A DNA stretch of 64,000 nucleotides. Source: Hypoxylon rubiginosum. Lineage: Eukaryota; Ascomycota; Sordariomycetes; Xylariales; Hypoxylaceae. The position numbers and the translations under genes are program-made. This document shows, piece after piece, positions 46,220 to 57,977 of this stretch (positions within the stretch are counted from its first letter, which is position 1; each line of letters opens with the position of its first letter). The DNA lies in the NCBI GenBank assembly GCA_902806565.1, contig CADCXA010000069.1:248001-312000 (forward strand), read 5' to 3'. The notes beneath the pieces are model-generated. The model was not told where the DNA came from. It saw only the letters and a list, made by a program, of their open reading frames with translations, and made no database searches.

Positions 46220-49180
46220 ATGAGGCTGGATGTCAAGGTGCGTGCTGTCTCTCCGTTGGTTCCGATCCCCTTTCGGTCGAGTCGACCCTTACGCAATAAA
46301 CAATGAGACCTGGCCTTTGCCTTGTCGACCGTAGCTGGGCAGCTTAGGTCATAGGGTTTGGCTGAACTCATACGTACCACGGTCCACCACGAATGAGCTT
46401 CTATGCCTTTAATATTAAACGTTCCCGCAAGCTAATCCACTGTTGGACTTGCTGACATGGCTTTTGACGCACAGCGACAACTCTTTGCGCGCAGCGAGCG
46501 TGTCAAAGGCATCGATTACCATCCCCAAGAACCATGGATCCTAACCACATTATACAGCGGTGAGCTTTACCCCTGAATGCCTATCTACACAGCATGCACC
46601 CGGGGGCTTTCAATGACAGCTAACATCGATAGGCCATGTATATATCTGGTCGTACGAAACACAGCAGATCGTCAAGACCTTCGAACTCACAGATGTCCCC
46701 GTCCGAGCAGGTCGATTCGTCGCGAGGAAGAACTGGATCGTTTGCGGCTCCGACGACTTTCAGCTTAGAGTATATAACTACAACACCTCAGAGAAGATCA
46801 CCTCTTTCGAAGCGCATCCTGACTACATTCGCGCCATTGCCATTCACCCTACGCAACCCTTCGTCCTGACCGCCTCCGATGACATGACCATCAAGCTATG
46901 GGATTGGGAGAAGGGTTGGAAGTGCGTACAGGTATTCGAGGGCCACAGCCACTATGTAATGGGTCTGGCCATAAACCCCAAAGACACCAACACTTTTGCC
47001 TCGGCGTGTCTAGACAGGACCGTCAAGATCTGGAGCTTGGGCTCGTCCACCGCCAACTTCACCCTCGAGGCCCACGAGACCAAGGGCGTAAATCATGTCG
47101 ACTACTACCCACACTCGGACAAGCCATACCTGCTCACGACATCTGACGACAGGACGGTCAAGGTATGGGATTATACCACCAAAAGTCTTATCGCCAGTCT
47201 CGAGGGCCACACGAACAACGTTTCCTTTGCCTGCTATCACCCCGAATTACCCGTCATTATCTCCGGCTCCGAGGATGGCACCATTAGGATATGGCACGCG
47301 AATACGTACCGCTTCGAGCAATCCCTCAACTATAGTCTGGAGCGCGCATGGTGCATTGCCTACCAACGTGGCAAGCAAGGTGTGGCGGTCGGTTTCGACG
47401 ACGGCGCGGTGGTGATCAAGCTGGGACGCGAAGAACCTGCTGTGTCTATGGACAATTCTGGCAAGTTGATTTGGGCTCGACACAACGAGGTGGTCTCCTC
47501 TATCGTGAAAGGCGGCGGTATGCATCCTCTTTTCCATTACCATTTCTGCGTGTACTAACTACGGTGAAGACGCTTCGATCAAGGACAACGAAGCAATTAC
47601 TCTCCCCACGAAAGAGCTCGGCACCTGCGAAGTTTATCCCCAGACCCTTCTCCACTCGCCCAATGGACGCTTCGTGGCTGTTTGCGGTGACGGCGAATAT
47701 ATCATTTACACAGCCCTAGCGTGGCGCAACAAGGCGTTTGGGTCTGCGCTAGACTTTGTGTGGGCGTCGAAGGATAACAATAATGATTTCGCCATTCGGG
47801 AGTCGGCTACAAGTATCAAAGTCTTCAAGAATTTCGTTGAGAAGCCGGGTGGCCTGGACGTCCCATTCCAAGCCGATGGTTTAACCGGCGGTGTCCTCTT
47901 GGGCGTAAAAGGCCAGGGCGGTGTGTCTTTCTACGACTGGACCAGCGGCGGTCTAGTAAGACGAATCGAAGTCGAACCGAAACAGGTGTATTGGTCAGAC
48001 AGCGGCGAGCTTGTGACCTTGGCTTGTGAGGACACATTCTACGTCTTGAGGTTTTCTCGCGAGAACTATATCGAGGCCGCTCAGGTTGGTCAAGTAGACG
48101 AAGATGGAGTTGAGGCCGCTTTCGAGGTCATCACTGATATTGCTGAGAGGTGAGAGCATATACCCGCTGACGAAATGACACTTCTCTGTTACTAAATATT
48201 CTTGCAGTGTACGAACGGGACAATGGGTTGGCGATTGCTTCATTTACACTAACAGCACAAACCGACTGAACTACCTAGTCGGCGACCAAGTTTACACCAT
48301 CTCACATTTCGACCAGCCGATGTACGCCCTCGGCTACATCCAGAGAGACTCCCGGATATATCTCGCCGACAAAGATGTAAACGTCACGAGCTTTTCCCTC
48401 TCGCTCCCCGTACTAGAGTATCAGACGTTGGTTCTCCGTGGTGACATGGAGACAGCCGGCGAGTTACTCCCGAGCATCCCGGCGGACCAGCTCAACAAGA
48501 TCGCAAGATTCCTCGAGGGCCAAGGCCACAAAGAATTAGCGCTCGAAGTTGCTACTGATCCGGAGCACAAGTTTGACTTGTCGCTTGCACTAAACCAACT
48601 CGACATTGCACTAGAGCTCGCACGGAAAGCAGATAACGATCACAAGTGGAAGACTGTAGGCGACGCCGCTCTTTCGGGCTGGGATGTCCCGCTAGCGACC
48701 GAGTGCTTCACGCACGCGCGGGACCTGGGGTCGTTATTGCTAATTTACTCGAGCACGTCAGACCAGGCAGGTTTGGAAGCGCTTGCAACACAGGCCGAGC
48801 AGTCGGGCGCGCACAACGTCGCATTCACTTGCAGATGGCTGCTAGGCGATACTGCGGGTTGCGTGGACGTCCTCACGAGGACGAACAGGCTAGCCGAAGC
48901 TGTCCTGTTCTCGCAAACGTATAAGCCGAGTCTAACCTTGGAGGCCGTCAAGTCGTGGAAGGAAAGCTTGGAGAAAAACAAGAAAGGTCGTGTGGCGAAG
49001 ATGATTGGTGTCCCAGCGGAGGACGACGAGCTGTTCCCGGAATGGGACGAGTGGCTCCAGCTGGAAAGCGAGGGCGGCGTTGTCAACGGAGCGGTGAACG
49101 GCGAAGCCGAAGAAGAGGTTGAGGAGGTAGAAGAAGAAGAGGAAGAAGCCTCGGCCGAGTCTGATGAGGCGGATGAGTAG
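46220..49180 (+). CDS. sec27: coatomer (COPI) subunit beta-prime
   Basis: Five exons (46220-46237, 46475-46559, 46633-47517, 47570-48149, 48208-49180) give 846 aa. The first exon is an 18-nt coding microexon, MRLDVK, joined over a 237-nt intron to [17 protein letters not shown], which restores the near-invariant N-terminus. An ATG at 46457 gives an in-frame but non-family start inside that intron. Residues 1-300 hold the first WD40 propeller ([45 protein letters not shown]), then comes the COPI-associated propeller, then an alpha-solenoid ([30 protein letters not shown]), and an acidic Glu-rich tail. It forms part of the COPI coat for Golgi-to-ER retrieval and reads KKXX-type signals. Confidence 0.96.
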
Positions 49181-50205
49181 TGCTTGATCATCTCACCCAC
49201 CACCTTGATATCAAGAGGGACGAATTCATCAGATGCTATTACGACCACTATCAATGGAGTTACGGGATGAAATCGATATAAAAAAACGCCGCCGATGAAA
49301 AGAAAAGAGCTGGTCGTACCTAGAAATACTTCTCTGGATTAAAAAGAGAGAAGCGAGCTGTAGAGTAAGTAAGCCGAGTAATGAATAACAGATTACATAC
49401 AACGACGACCATTTTTTTTCTTTAAAGTGCCTATATACCTAAGCTATCGTGCGTGTACCTGTTACATACGCGCAAATCGTGTTCGTAAGGTGAAGTAGCA
49501 GCTTCGTTCTTACGAGACCCGAGGCCTGGAAACTCGTAGTTAGCATTCTCAAAATCCATCTACCTAATTCATGTCGAGCGACGGTTATGTCATATTATCC
49601 GTATTCATAACTGGCTACCCGCTGACTTGCGCGTCGCTGAATTGAGTCGCCTACATACATATTAGTCTGAATCTTGGGATGAATTTGGTCGTTTCTTCAT
49701 ACAACGCTGCAGCGGTAAAATGGTGAGGGTAGACGCAGATATGACGGTGTGGCGTTGTTAGTCTCTTATTCACCCGAGCAAGTAAACAAACAGAGAACTT
49801 CCCGAGGAACATAATTGCGACATATACCCAGCAGCATCATTGTCACCAATCCCACAGATCAAACGCACCTACTCAGGAATGCAAATCTATTATGCACAAA
49901 GCACATACAGTAGTAATTACATCTTACACCTTGCCGACGCTTCGTCAACTCGTGCGTATACTACCTAGGTACGTAATGCGATCTGGCAGCCATTTTTTAC
50001 CTCGAGGCATATCTCTGAATGCTCTCGTCACATATCCCCTTTTCTTTTTTCCTCTTGTGAACATAAACCCCCCCTTCCTGAATTCCGAAAACAAAGCAAA
50101 GCAAACCTAACCTGGTATCATATGCATGTGGTTCGTAATCGTCGTACAAGATCGGACATCATTCCCCGATAGTGTGTGAGTGCGTGCGTGCGTGCGTGCG
50201 TGTGC
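49181..50205. other. convergent intergenic region with TGCG repeat
   Basis: Between convergent coatomer and F-box-like genes. A (GTGC)n tract of about five to six units lies at 50179-50202, immediately next to the F-box-like stop codon, so it would be in that gene's 3' UTR. No gene is seen. Confidence 0.55.
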
Positions 50206-51730
50206 TCATAGCTCGTCGTAGAGGTCCATCATCTCCATCGGAGGGATAGCTCCGGGGTGTATCTCTCCGCAATTATCGCACACCAAGCCTTCGCCTGCAT
50301 CGCTGCCGCCATCGGAATCCCCCAGAAAGTCGAACATGGTCGCCTCGTCCTCGATCTCGTCCCATGGTAGCCCACTCATTCTGTCAAACAGCATCCACTT
50401 GCGCTCGTCACCTTCGTAGATCTTGACCGGTACTCGCTTCCAGATGGTTCGGCAAGAGTGGAATGGCGAGAATGGTGGGTCGCCTTCTTCCTTCGGCGCC
50501 GTGGGGAATTCGGGGATGGAATGACCATGAACATCATCGTGTTGGTCGGCATGGTGGTCGACAACTGGTCGCATCGCTCGAACAACCTTGGCAGAATAGT
50601 GGCACTCTGCCGTACCGCAGTTGAGAGCACGAATGCTGTTCTTCAGAGCCACCATGGACGGCGCATGGTCGATGAGTAGACCCTCGTCCTTCAAGAGGCC
50701 CGCCAACTCGTTGCTAGCTCGAAGGCCGCTGTCGTCACTGGGCAAGCCAGTCAAAACCACCTCGTTCAGTGTGCATCCAAGCTGGTGGGAGGCGAGGTCG
50801 TGCAGTTGAGGCGGCGGGGTGTTAAACGTGTCGTCTCCGAAGTTGACGAAATCAATGCGAAGCTTCTCCAGGTTTGGAAGCAGCTTCGGCGAGGGAATGT
50901 GATTCCATAGTGCTCCGTCGAAGGAAGCACGATAAGGATCATAGGGGGGCAGTAAGGCCGTCAAAAAGTCGACCAGCTGATACCAACCGTAGGCGCGGAA
51001 TCCTCTACGAGCCAGGGCATTCTCTCTGGGGCGTTTGTGCACGTTCAAGGGGATCGGCTTCTTGAGATCCGGATGGTGATGACGATTGATCTTGTGGATT
51101 CGCTCCTCGTCGTCATAAAATCTAGCAATGATGCGGAAGTTGACTTCCTTGATGTTTCGTCGAAATTTGAGGTCAATCTCGGCAAAGTTTCTGAGAGTCT
51201 CGGGGGTGGTGAAGACAAAGGAGTTATTGGTCCACAGGACCTTGTTGCCCTCGACGTAGTAGGCCTTGCACGTCGTCAAGAAGTGGATAGCGAGCTGAGG
51301 GTTCTTAGCCTTCTCTCGTACTAGAAGGTGCTCCGGCTTCACTCTGCATAGCGGGTCGACGATGGGACGGGAGCTGGTCAAGGCGAAGGAAAGAATTCTA
51401 AGTTGGACTTCGACAGGGACGTGTGGAAGGGGTTTGCACTTAGCCTTGGCGGAAGAACGAGTAACGCGTCCATTAGATGCTTGGACGGGCTTGGGACGGG
51501 ATTGCCAGTTGATGCCGTTCTCGCGGAGGAGTCGCTTCAAGGTTAGGTTCTCATCTTCAAGACGTCTGACCTTGGTGCGAAGGGGATGGTTGTAATAGAT
51601 CTCGGCCTGATCGGCCTGATCACGACACTCCCAAGCGATATTCTGAGAGTTGGGTGGGTCAGCAAAGCAGAGATACCAAAGGCGGCGATATATGCTGTGT
51701 TCTTACCATGTCGAGTGAGTCGAATGACAT
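50206..51730 (-). CDS. F-box-like protein with N-terminal coiled-coil
   Basis: Two exons (51730-51707, 51642-50206) give 486 aa; the first codes only MSFDSLDM. Exon 2 opens with a heptad-like stretch (RTKVRRLEDENLTLKRLLRENG) that looks like a short coiled coil. A basic linker follows (SNGRVTRSSAKAK), then an F-box-like helix set, LPHVPVEVQLRILSFAL, typical of fungal F-box proteins. The remainder is a fold with no named repeat; two CxxC-like Cys (VCDNCGEIHPGA) close to the C-terminus hint at a metal site. An SCF-type substrate adaptor role is inferred from the F-box alone. The start is uncertain: the frame stays open upstream of 51730. Confidence 0.75.
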
Positions 51731-52285
51731 CGATGACCGCAGGGCTTCTTGGTATTGACCATAACCACAAGCGTAGCGCAACCCGCAATCGCGTGAGGAA
51801 AACCCGGGAAATGGAAGGGCAGCGATGTAGAGAGATAGAGACACAGAGATACAGGGGGACGCAAGGCTATGTAGACTTAAAGAGTATACACAGACTCTTC
51901 GTCTGATATGGGATATGGTGTAGTGCAACTTGTGCCGGGGGACTGTTTGCACGGAACAAAGAAGCTCAAACCGGTTGAGATTTGGTGTTGAACCTATGTG
52001 TGTCTGAGGTTGAGGGCTGGACGACGGGTGGTAAGTACGGAGTTGACTTGACGCCACCACGAGAAAAAGCGCCAGGCACAGAGCGAGGACTAAAGTCTAG
52101 AAGTTGTATGCCTCAGGTATATGACAAGACAACGCGGACGCGAATTGTAGATGAACAAAGTACCTCAACTAGGTACATAATATACCTAGGCGACAAGACC
52201 TAGGCCGATTCCGATGAGAGGTTGTCTTAGTCTCGGTGGTCGTATGTGGTTGTAGGTAGAAGGGTTGAGGTGCTGAAGGTTACCA

Positions 52286-52338
52286 GGTGCTAAGGTGCTA
52301 AGGTGCTAAGGTGCTAAGGTGCTAATGTGCTAATGTGA
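52286..52338. repeat. 9-bp tandem repeat (GTGCTAAG family)
   Basis: About six copies of GTGCTAAGG, degenerating at the 3' end to GTGCTAATG. It is non-coding, upstream of the F-box-like gene. Confidence 0.9.
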
Positions 52339-52991
52339 TATGATTTGCACCAGATAGCTTTGGCAGTGCGCGCAAGGAAGTCGGGATGGAGTAAGCGGGT
52401 CTCCTATTAGGTGAGGGATGATGTATGTATCTACCTGCCCCCGTCAGCCCGGTCAACTATCACGTTAGGTCTAGGTACAATGCACTATCGCTTGTAGTAC
52501 CCTCTGCATATATCTAACGCGGCCGAGGTACAAAAGATGGATTATGGAAAAGGTGGAAGGGAGGTGGGGGGAAGTGGAAAGGGGGGAAGGAAGGCCTAAG
52601 GGAGAGATAATGAGAATAGCTCGAGTGGAATTGCAGAATTGACGAATTGACGGATTGATCTTAGGAAGGAATAAAGTACCAAGGCAGCTTGGAAAGTGCA
52701 GGTACAACTATAGTAGGTACCTTATGTACATCATCATTCATTATACGTACATTGTATCTACGTATATCCAATGTATGACTGCAAATATGACTGCAACTTT
52801 TGGAACTATAAGAACAATACTCCCCTCTCTACTTGGCTGTTTCCTTTATCTAGGATCCGGTCGTGGCAGTAGCAAGTGAAGTGTACCATGCATCCTTTCG
52901 TATCGCAACATGTGGGTGAGTCAGTCTGATGTGTTGCTTCTTATCGCATTTGCGCGTAAGACAACCTGAACCTCCGGCCGTTCGTTCTAAC

Positions 52992-53045
52992 GTATGGTTG
53001 TATGGTTGTATGGTTGTATGGTCGTATGGTCGTATGGTCGTATCG
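52992..53045. repeat. 9-bp tandem repeat (GTATGGTTG family)
   Basis: Six copies of the unit, the first three with GTTG and the next three with GTCG, ending in GTATCGGCG. The ordered change of the variant base suggests stepwise duplication. Confidence 0.9.
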
Positions 53046-53973
53046 GCGTATGCTCCGTACCTGCTTCGTTTCTCCCCGGTCGAAAAAGCAGTACAGGACT
53101 GACAAGATCGGGGATCGGGGATTTGTTTCTAATTATACCTCACATCGACCTAACCTATCGATAGGTCTAAATGGCACCGAAGCCTACCGCATTGGGCAAT
53201 ACCAGCACGCATTCGTCCCAAAACGTATTTATCTTATCCACAAACTTCCTCGACCCCTGGGCCAATCCAGCCCCATCTTGCAGGTATTGATGCGATAGCT
53301 TCAAGTCCTTTACGTATTATCCTATGTCATATATCAAAATGTATACACATACTAGCTTGCTCTAAGCAGAACAAACCAATTTCTCATGAACGATCCATCT
53401 GCATCGGATCGTGAAACTCTCTCCGGTTCTAATCCGGAGATGGAGGTACTGGACATTATTTAATACAATTGAAATATTACTTACTCATCTACCACTATCT
53501 TGATGATCTACCACTATCTTGATGTAAGCTACTAGGCATGTAAGCAAAGAGGTCAAGGTCCAAATAAGACATATCATATTGATACCTGTTGGATTCACGA
53601 CAAAGAAACATATAACACTCTACATATTTCGGAAAACGAGGAGAGAATATAGGTGTCACCGAAGATTAATTAGCGGCTCTCATTTACTTGACGTCATGTA
53701 AACATAGTCCCAAGTCCATAGGTAGTCCGAGAATGATGTCTATGATGAAATCCGATGCGCCTCGCGGCATAGTACCACCAAGATCGATCGTTTGAGTTGA
53801 CAAGAAGATCGAAAGCTCCCTAGCTATGGAGCAGTCATTGCTTTTTGTATATTCCTTCAAATAGCTATCAAGTCCTCCTCTCTTCCACAGCTTACTATCA
53901 TTCTCTCAACATCTTAGACACATCTGGACTTACACGAGACGACAATTGAACCCCGACACAGCACCAAGTCAAT

Positions 53974-54651
53974 ATGTCTACATTCTCCAACACAAATACG
54001 GGCGGTAAGCCTGCCGACCCCTACAAGGTCGCCAATAAGGAGGATGACTTCTCGGCAAGCGATAAGATCGAGGGCCTTAATAAGTTCGTCACATCGTGCA
54101 AGTTCGGAATGATGACTACGAGGGACGCTCGAACCGGGAAACTCGTGTCTCGCTGTATGGCAATAGCTGCAAAGGTTCGTCGCAACATTGTCCTCATGAC
54201 TATTTTACAATGTCGAACTGACACGATTTAGGAGCACGGAGGCGTCGACCAGCTCTTCTTCACCAACACGGAATCCCACAAGACCGACGAGTTAGAGAAC
54301 GATCCGCATGTCAACATTTCATTTCTGGACAGCTCCGGTCAATGGGCTTCCGTTTCGGGTACAACCTCCATCGAAACGGGTCGTAGCGAGATCAAGAAGT
54401 ACTATACGCCAACCTTGAAGGCATGGCTAGGCGACTTGGGGGACGGGATCCATGATGGTTCAGAGAATGACCCGCGCATCGGAATCATCCGCGTCAAGAG
54501 TACAACAGCAACCTACTCCATTAGCGACAAGACTTTCCTCGGCTTTGCTGCCGAAGTAGCCAAAGGGACCGTGACGGGACAGCCAGCGAGTGTCAACAAA
54601 TTGCGGGAGATCAGCGAGAGCGAGTTCCAGTCGTGGCGGGCGTCTCATTAA
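53974..54651 (+). CDS. bli-3: bli-3-like FMN-binding split-barrel stress protein
   Basis: Two exons (53974-54174, 54232-54651) give 206 aa; the 57-nt intron opens GTTCGT and ends TTTAG. Family features: FVTSCKFGMMTTRD, VSRCMAIAAKEHGGVDQLFFTNTESHKTDELENDPHVNISFLD, and WASVSGTTSIETGRSEIKKYYTPTLKAWLGD. These fit the pyridoxamine-phosphate-oxidase-like (general stress protein 26) fold that binds FMN. Its Neurospora relative, bli-3, is blue-light-induced; light control here is inferred only from that relation. The exact reaction is unknown. No signal peptide. Confidence 0.92.
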
Positions 54652-54725
54652 GCTAATGAACAGGCGGCCTTAGATAGAATTATCCAAGCTAGAATGTATG
54701 GAGAGCCTAATAGTCATATGATTAT

Positions 54726-55719
54726 TTATTGCTTACCATAATCCCTATTCCAAATTGTGTTCCATATTTCTTTGTCAATGGCAAATTCGCGTGTGTAGTC
54801 TCGCTCTAGTTCGTGTGCCCTTCTTCCGAGTAGCACTAGGCTGTGCAGTGGTGGCCCTAGAGCTTCGTCGGCATCGCACAACTGCTTTAACGTTCCGGCG
54901 ACGAACTTCTCTGTTCTACCACCGACCCTCGCAGCTCCAACAGCTAGGCTTTCGGGTCCATACACACCCTCCTGCTTCTCATCCTCGATCTCCAGCATCT
55001 GCTGTGCGCACTGGCCGACTGTCATGTACTTCGGCGGTTCATAGATCTTCCTACCTCGGGCCATGTTCTCTAAGCTCTGTTCCTTGACCTTGATATCTAG
55101 TAGAACGAGCGTATGAAGCCCGATTCCTCGGTTCTCCTTGATGCGATCGTAAAATGACGCCGGGCGCCAGTTGTCTAGGAAGAAAACCATGGACACTGTC
55201 TGACCGAAGTTGTACAGCTGAAGTCCAGTGGCACCAATACCGGACATAATGGAGGCATTCGGTACCGTCTGTACGGGAATCGAGAGCTCGCGCGCCCGGA
55301 GAACAAGATCGGTGTGTGTAGTCGCGCTGTTATCATATAAGTCAGTCTCATTGTAAAGACACCTCGCCTCGTTCCTCAGGTTGTTCCGCCATACCCAAAA
55401 GGATCGCCGACAACTAAGAATGCGACGTCTACAGTTTCGGCGTCGCGCAGTATTTCGTCACTGTTGGATTCGACCATCTCGCGATCGGCGACCACGATGG
55501 ACCGGCCATAGTACTTTTCCTACTGTATTATTAGCGTTAGTTATATGAGAAGGATATATCTCGATGCGACGAAGACGGACGTACCAGAATAGATTGATCT
55601 ACTAGGAGAATACTGGTGTACGCCTCGAGATATACGCGCGAGGCCTTCTTGACGATTTCGAGGCCTTTTACGGTGATATCCGTCTCGTCAGAGAGACCGA
55701 GGCCTACGAGGTAGAGCAT
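54726..55719 (-). CDS. dph5: diphthine methyl ester synthase (DPH5)
   Basis: Three exons (55719-55585, 55519-55395, 55326-54726) give 286 aa, the family's usual size. It is the AdoMet-dependent tetrapyrrole-methylase-fold enzyme that methylates the modified histidine of elongation factor 2 on the way to diphthamide, in the cytosol. Visible are [55 protein letters not shown], and [20 protein letters not shown], each highly conserved. MLYLVGLG at 55719 is the family start; a frame open seven codons upstream was rejected. Intron 2 splits the Gly of DPFG. It ends 74 bp from the bli-3-like gene (convergent) and diverges from SNU23. Confidence 0.95.
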
Positions 55720-56038
55720 TGCGAGATTGGATTGAATCACTAGCTTACAGAAGAGAGGAAGAAGAAAAATCAGAGCTCTACTTTCGATCCTAGAAAATTA
55801 GAGTGAGGCGGGGAGAAGAGCTTCTATATGAATAATACGGATGCTAGAATAAATCGCGGGGTAGTTTTATAATAGGGGCGCAGTGACAGGGATGTAAGAA
55901 CTGATAAGATCTAGGAGCTTGTCCATTGAAGATTTCAGCTTTCTTAACCATTTCGCTTTAAACCCGTTGTACAGTAAGAGCAACGTTACTTCTCAACTCG
56001 CAGCTATTCTCCAACCCGCGCATCGAACTCGATCAAAT
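55720..56038. promoter_or_regulatory. shared divergent promoter of DPH5 and SNU23
   Basis: Only 319 bp separate the two starts, so the two promoters must overlap. Purine-rich and AT-rich stretches are visible but no named site. The SNU23 frame is open through its leader from 55919. Confidence 0.6.
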
Positions 56039-56752
56039 ATGTCTGATAAGAAGGGATCGGCGTACGGCCAGCCGGCAACGGACACGTCCTTCCGGCGGAA
56101 CTACGACCTAGACGAATATGCGCAGAAGGCCAAAGTACGAGAGGCGGGCGAGAAGGAGGAGGCGAAGGCGCGGTACGAGGCCAAGATGGCGGGGAAGAAG
56201 TACTACAAGCCCATGACGGGCGAGGAGACGCACACGCGGGCGCGGCGCGAGGTCATCGACCTGGAGGCCAGCGTGGGCAAGACGGTGCTCGTGCCAGCGG
56301 GCGCGGGCCAGGGCAAGAGAGGCAGGGGGGCGGGCTTCTACTGCGGCGCCTGCGACCTCACGTTCAAGGACAACATCCAGTGGGTCGAGCACGTCAACAG
56401 CATGCAGCACCTGCGCAGCATCGGCGAGACGGGCGAGGTGAAGAAGGCGACGGCGGAGGACGTCCACCGGCGCATCGCCGAGGTGTGGGAGCGGCTCCAG
56501 GAGCAGAAGAAGGCGGCGACGACGACGCTGAAGGAGCGGCTGGACATGCGCGAGGAGGAGGCGACCAAGGAGAGGGAGGCGAGGAGGACGAAGAGGCAGG
56601 AGGAGATGGCGAGGAAGAGGACCGAGAAGGAGGCTACGGAGAAGGTCAAGGTCGAGTACGGCGACGACGTCCGGGTGGAGGGCGAGCACGACGAGGACGA
56701 CATGATGGCCGCTATGGGGATTACCGGCTTTGGCACTTCGAAAAAGAAGTAA
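56039..56752 (+). CDS. snu23: SNU23/ZMAT2-like tri-snRNP zinc-finger protein
   Basis: A single exon of 237 aa. N-terminal TSFRRNYDLDEYAQKAKVREAGEKEE and YYKPMTGEE are hallmarks of SNU23, a component of the U4/U6.U5 tri-snRNP needed for spliceosome activation. YCGACDLTFKDNIQWVEHVNSMQH is a U1-type C2H2 zinc finger (two Cys, two His). A long Glu/Lys/Arg helix follows, ending in MMAAMGITGFGTSKK, again typical. The start is set at MSDKKGS; 40 upstream in-frame codons are not family-like. The last half is strongly G/C-ending in codon use, which opens long shadow frames on both strands. Confidence 0.94.
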   Translation: MSDKKGSAYGQPATDTSFRRNYDLDEYAQKAKVREAGEKEEAKARYEAKMAGKKYYKPMTGEETHTRARREVIDLEASVGKTVLVPAGAGQGKRGRGAGFYCGACDLTFKDNIQWVEHVNSMQHLRSIGETGEVKKATAEDVHRRIAEVWERLQEQKKAATTTLKERLDMREEEATKEREARRTKRQEEMARKRTEKEATEKVKVEYGDDVRVEGEHDEDDMMAAMGITGFGTSKKK

Positions 56753-57977
56753 TCGTCATGTGCCGGAGCTGAGCTGCGGGATGGGATAGTTGTGGCATAG
56801 CATTCACGCATACGTGTACGGGATACGGTGTTAAGTGATGCATTACATTACACTGGGCGTTTGGCTGGTTTCTTCGCTGGGATTTGATTTGGTTCGGACA
56901 ACATGCTGGAAGCATCTGGCTTATGATACCCGCCACCCGTCCATCATTCATATTGAGTACGTGGAAAATCAAGAGTGATCACTTATCTAAATCAAAAGGG
57001 GGAGATGTCAAGCTTCATCAACTCGGGTTTAACTAGGTACAGTACCTAGAGTTACTCCTATTCACGATTTATCCGTGCAAGATTCGGAGTTGATACTATG
57101 GCTGTATGGTTATAGATCTGAGTCCCCTATCATAATCAAACCTATGACATACATAGTAGCACATGGCACAAACAGTTCTTTAACCCAATGTTCTACTTCG
57201 GAGTAGAGTATTCTTAAGCGCGGTGTTCTGAGTGGCCCCGTTAAACAAAGTCTCCATCTGCATCTACCCGCCCTTGCAGGAGTTCCATTGGACTCGACTT
57301 TGCTCGATTTGAATTATTGTGTAGTATTGTGTACCTCTCCGCACAATGCGACTGTTCAATTCCATCCCTTCCCTTTCATCGGTCCAACACCTTCTAAAAT
57401 CTCGCTTTCACTTTTGCCATCACGGAATAACAAAGACAAAAGTGGTGAACAATAGGGAGCTACTAGAATACACTTGTTCTTATACGGAATCGTACAATCA
57501 ATTTGTTCTTCCGTATATATATTTATACCGCGAGCATTCCCTCCATGCCTCAAGTACCTCCTAGTAGCCACATGCACGTACATCGTATGTACCTGTAGCC
57601 ACCTTAGGTACGCCGCTACGTAATCGTAACTTTTCACCATTGATACATAAGCCAAGGACCCCACAACGTCGATTGCGAAACTTCCGCGATAGATCGACTA
57701 CACTTACACTTCACCCCACGATCCCGTCGCCAAACTTCTTCTTACTCTAGATTAACAATCCCGGGAGTACGTAGCACGACCATTAACCCGGATCACCGTT
57801 GCACACATACACACACGGTTTAGCTACATCTCCTTGTACGCCAATAACCCTCGGTACCTACCTACGTATTCTCTCGTAGCATTTCCCCTCGAGTCGGCTA
57901 GCATTCCCGCCTTCTTGTCGCACAGCATCTTTCCCGTCACTGCGACCACTCGGCAAGCGTCACATACGATCCCAACC
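56753..57977. other. 1.2-kb intergenic region
   Basis: TACAGTACCTAGAG and TAGGTACAG form an imperfect palindrome near 57034-57056. GGTACC lies at 57853-57858 in the E2 leader, next to CCTACCTACG. No gene is seen. Confidence 0.5.

Larger units (their letters stand above)
51731..53973. other. 2.2-kb intergenic region with two 9-bp minisatellites
   Basis: GTGCTAAGGT-like units of 9 bp repeat about six times at 52286-52338. GTATGGTTG/GTATGGTCG units of 9 bp repeat about six times at 52992-53045. A G/A-rich tract spans 52535-52615. GGTACC lies at 52716, and ACCTAGG-type sites near 52168-52192. No gene is seen. Confidence 0.55.

Noticed and set aside
46457..46474. ATG giving an alternative start for coatomer beta-prime
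   Set aside because: The upstream exon MRLDVK with a GT...CAG intron restores the conserved N-terminus; this ATG is inside the intron.
56108..56811. Long Leu/Arg and Ser-rich frames on the - strand
   Set aside because: Shadows of the SNU23 gene caused by strong G-ending and C-ending codons.
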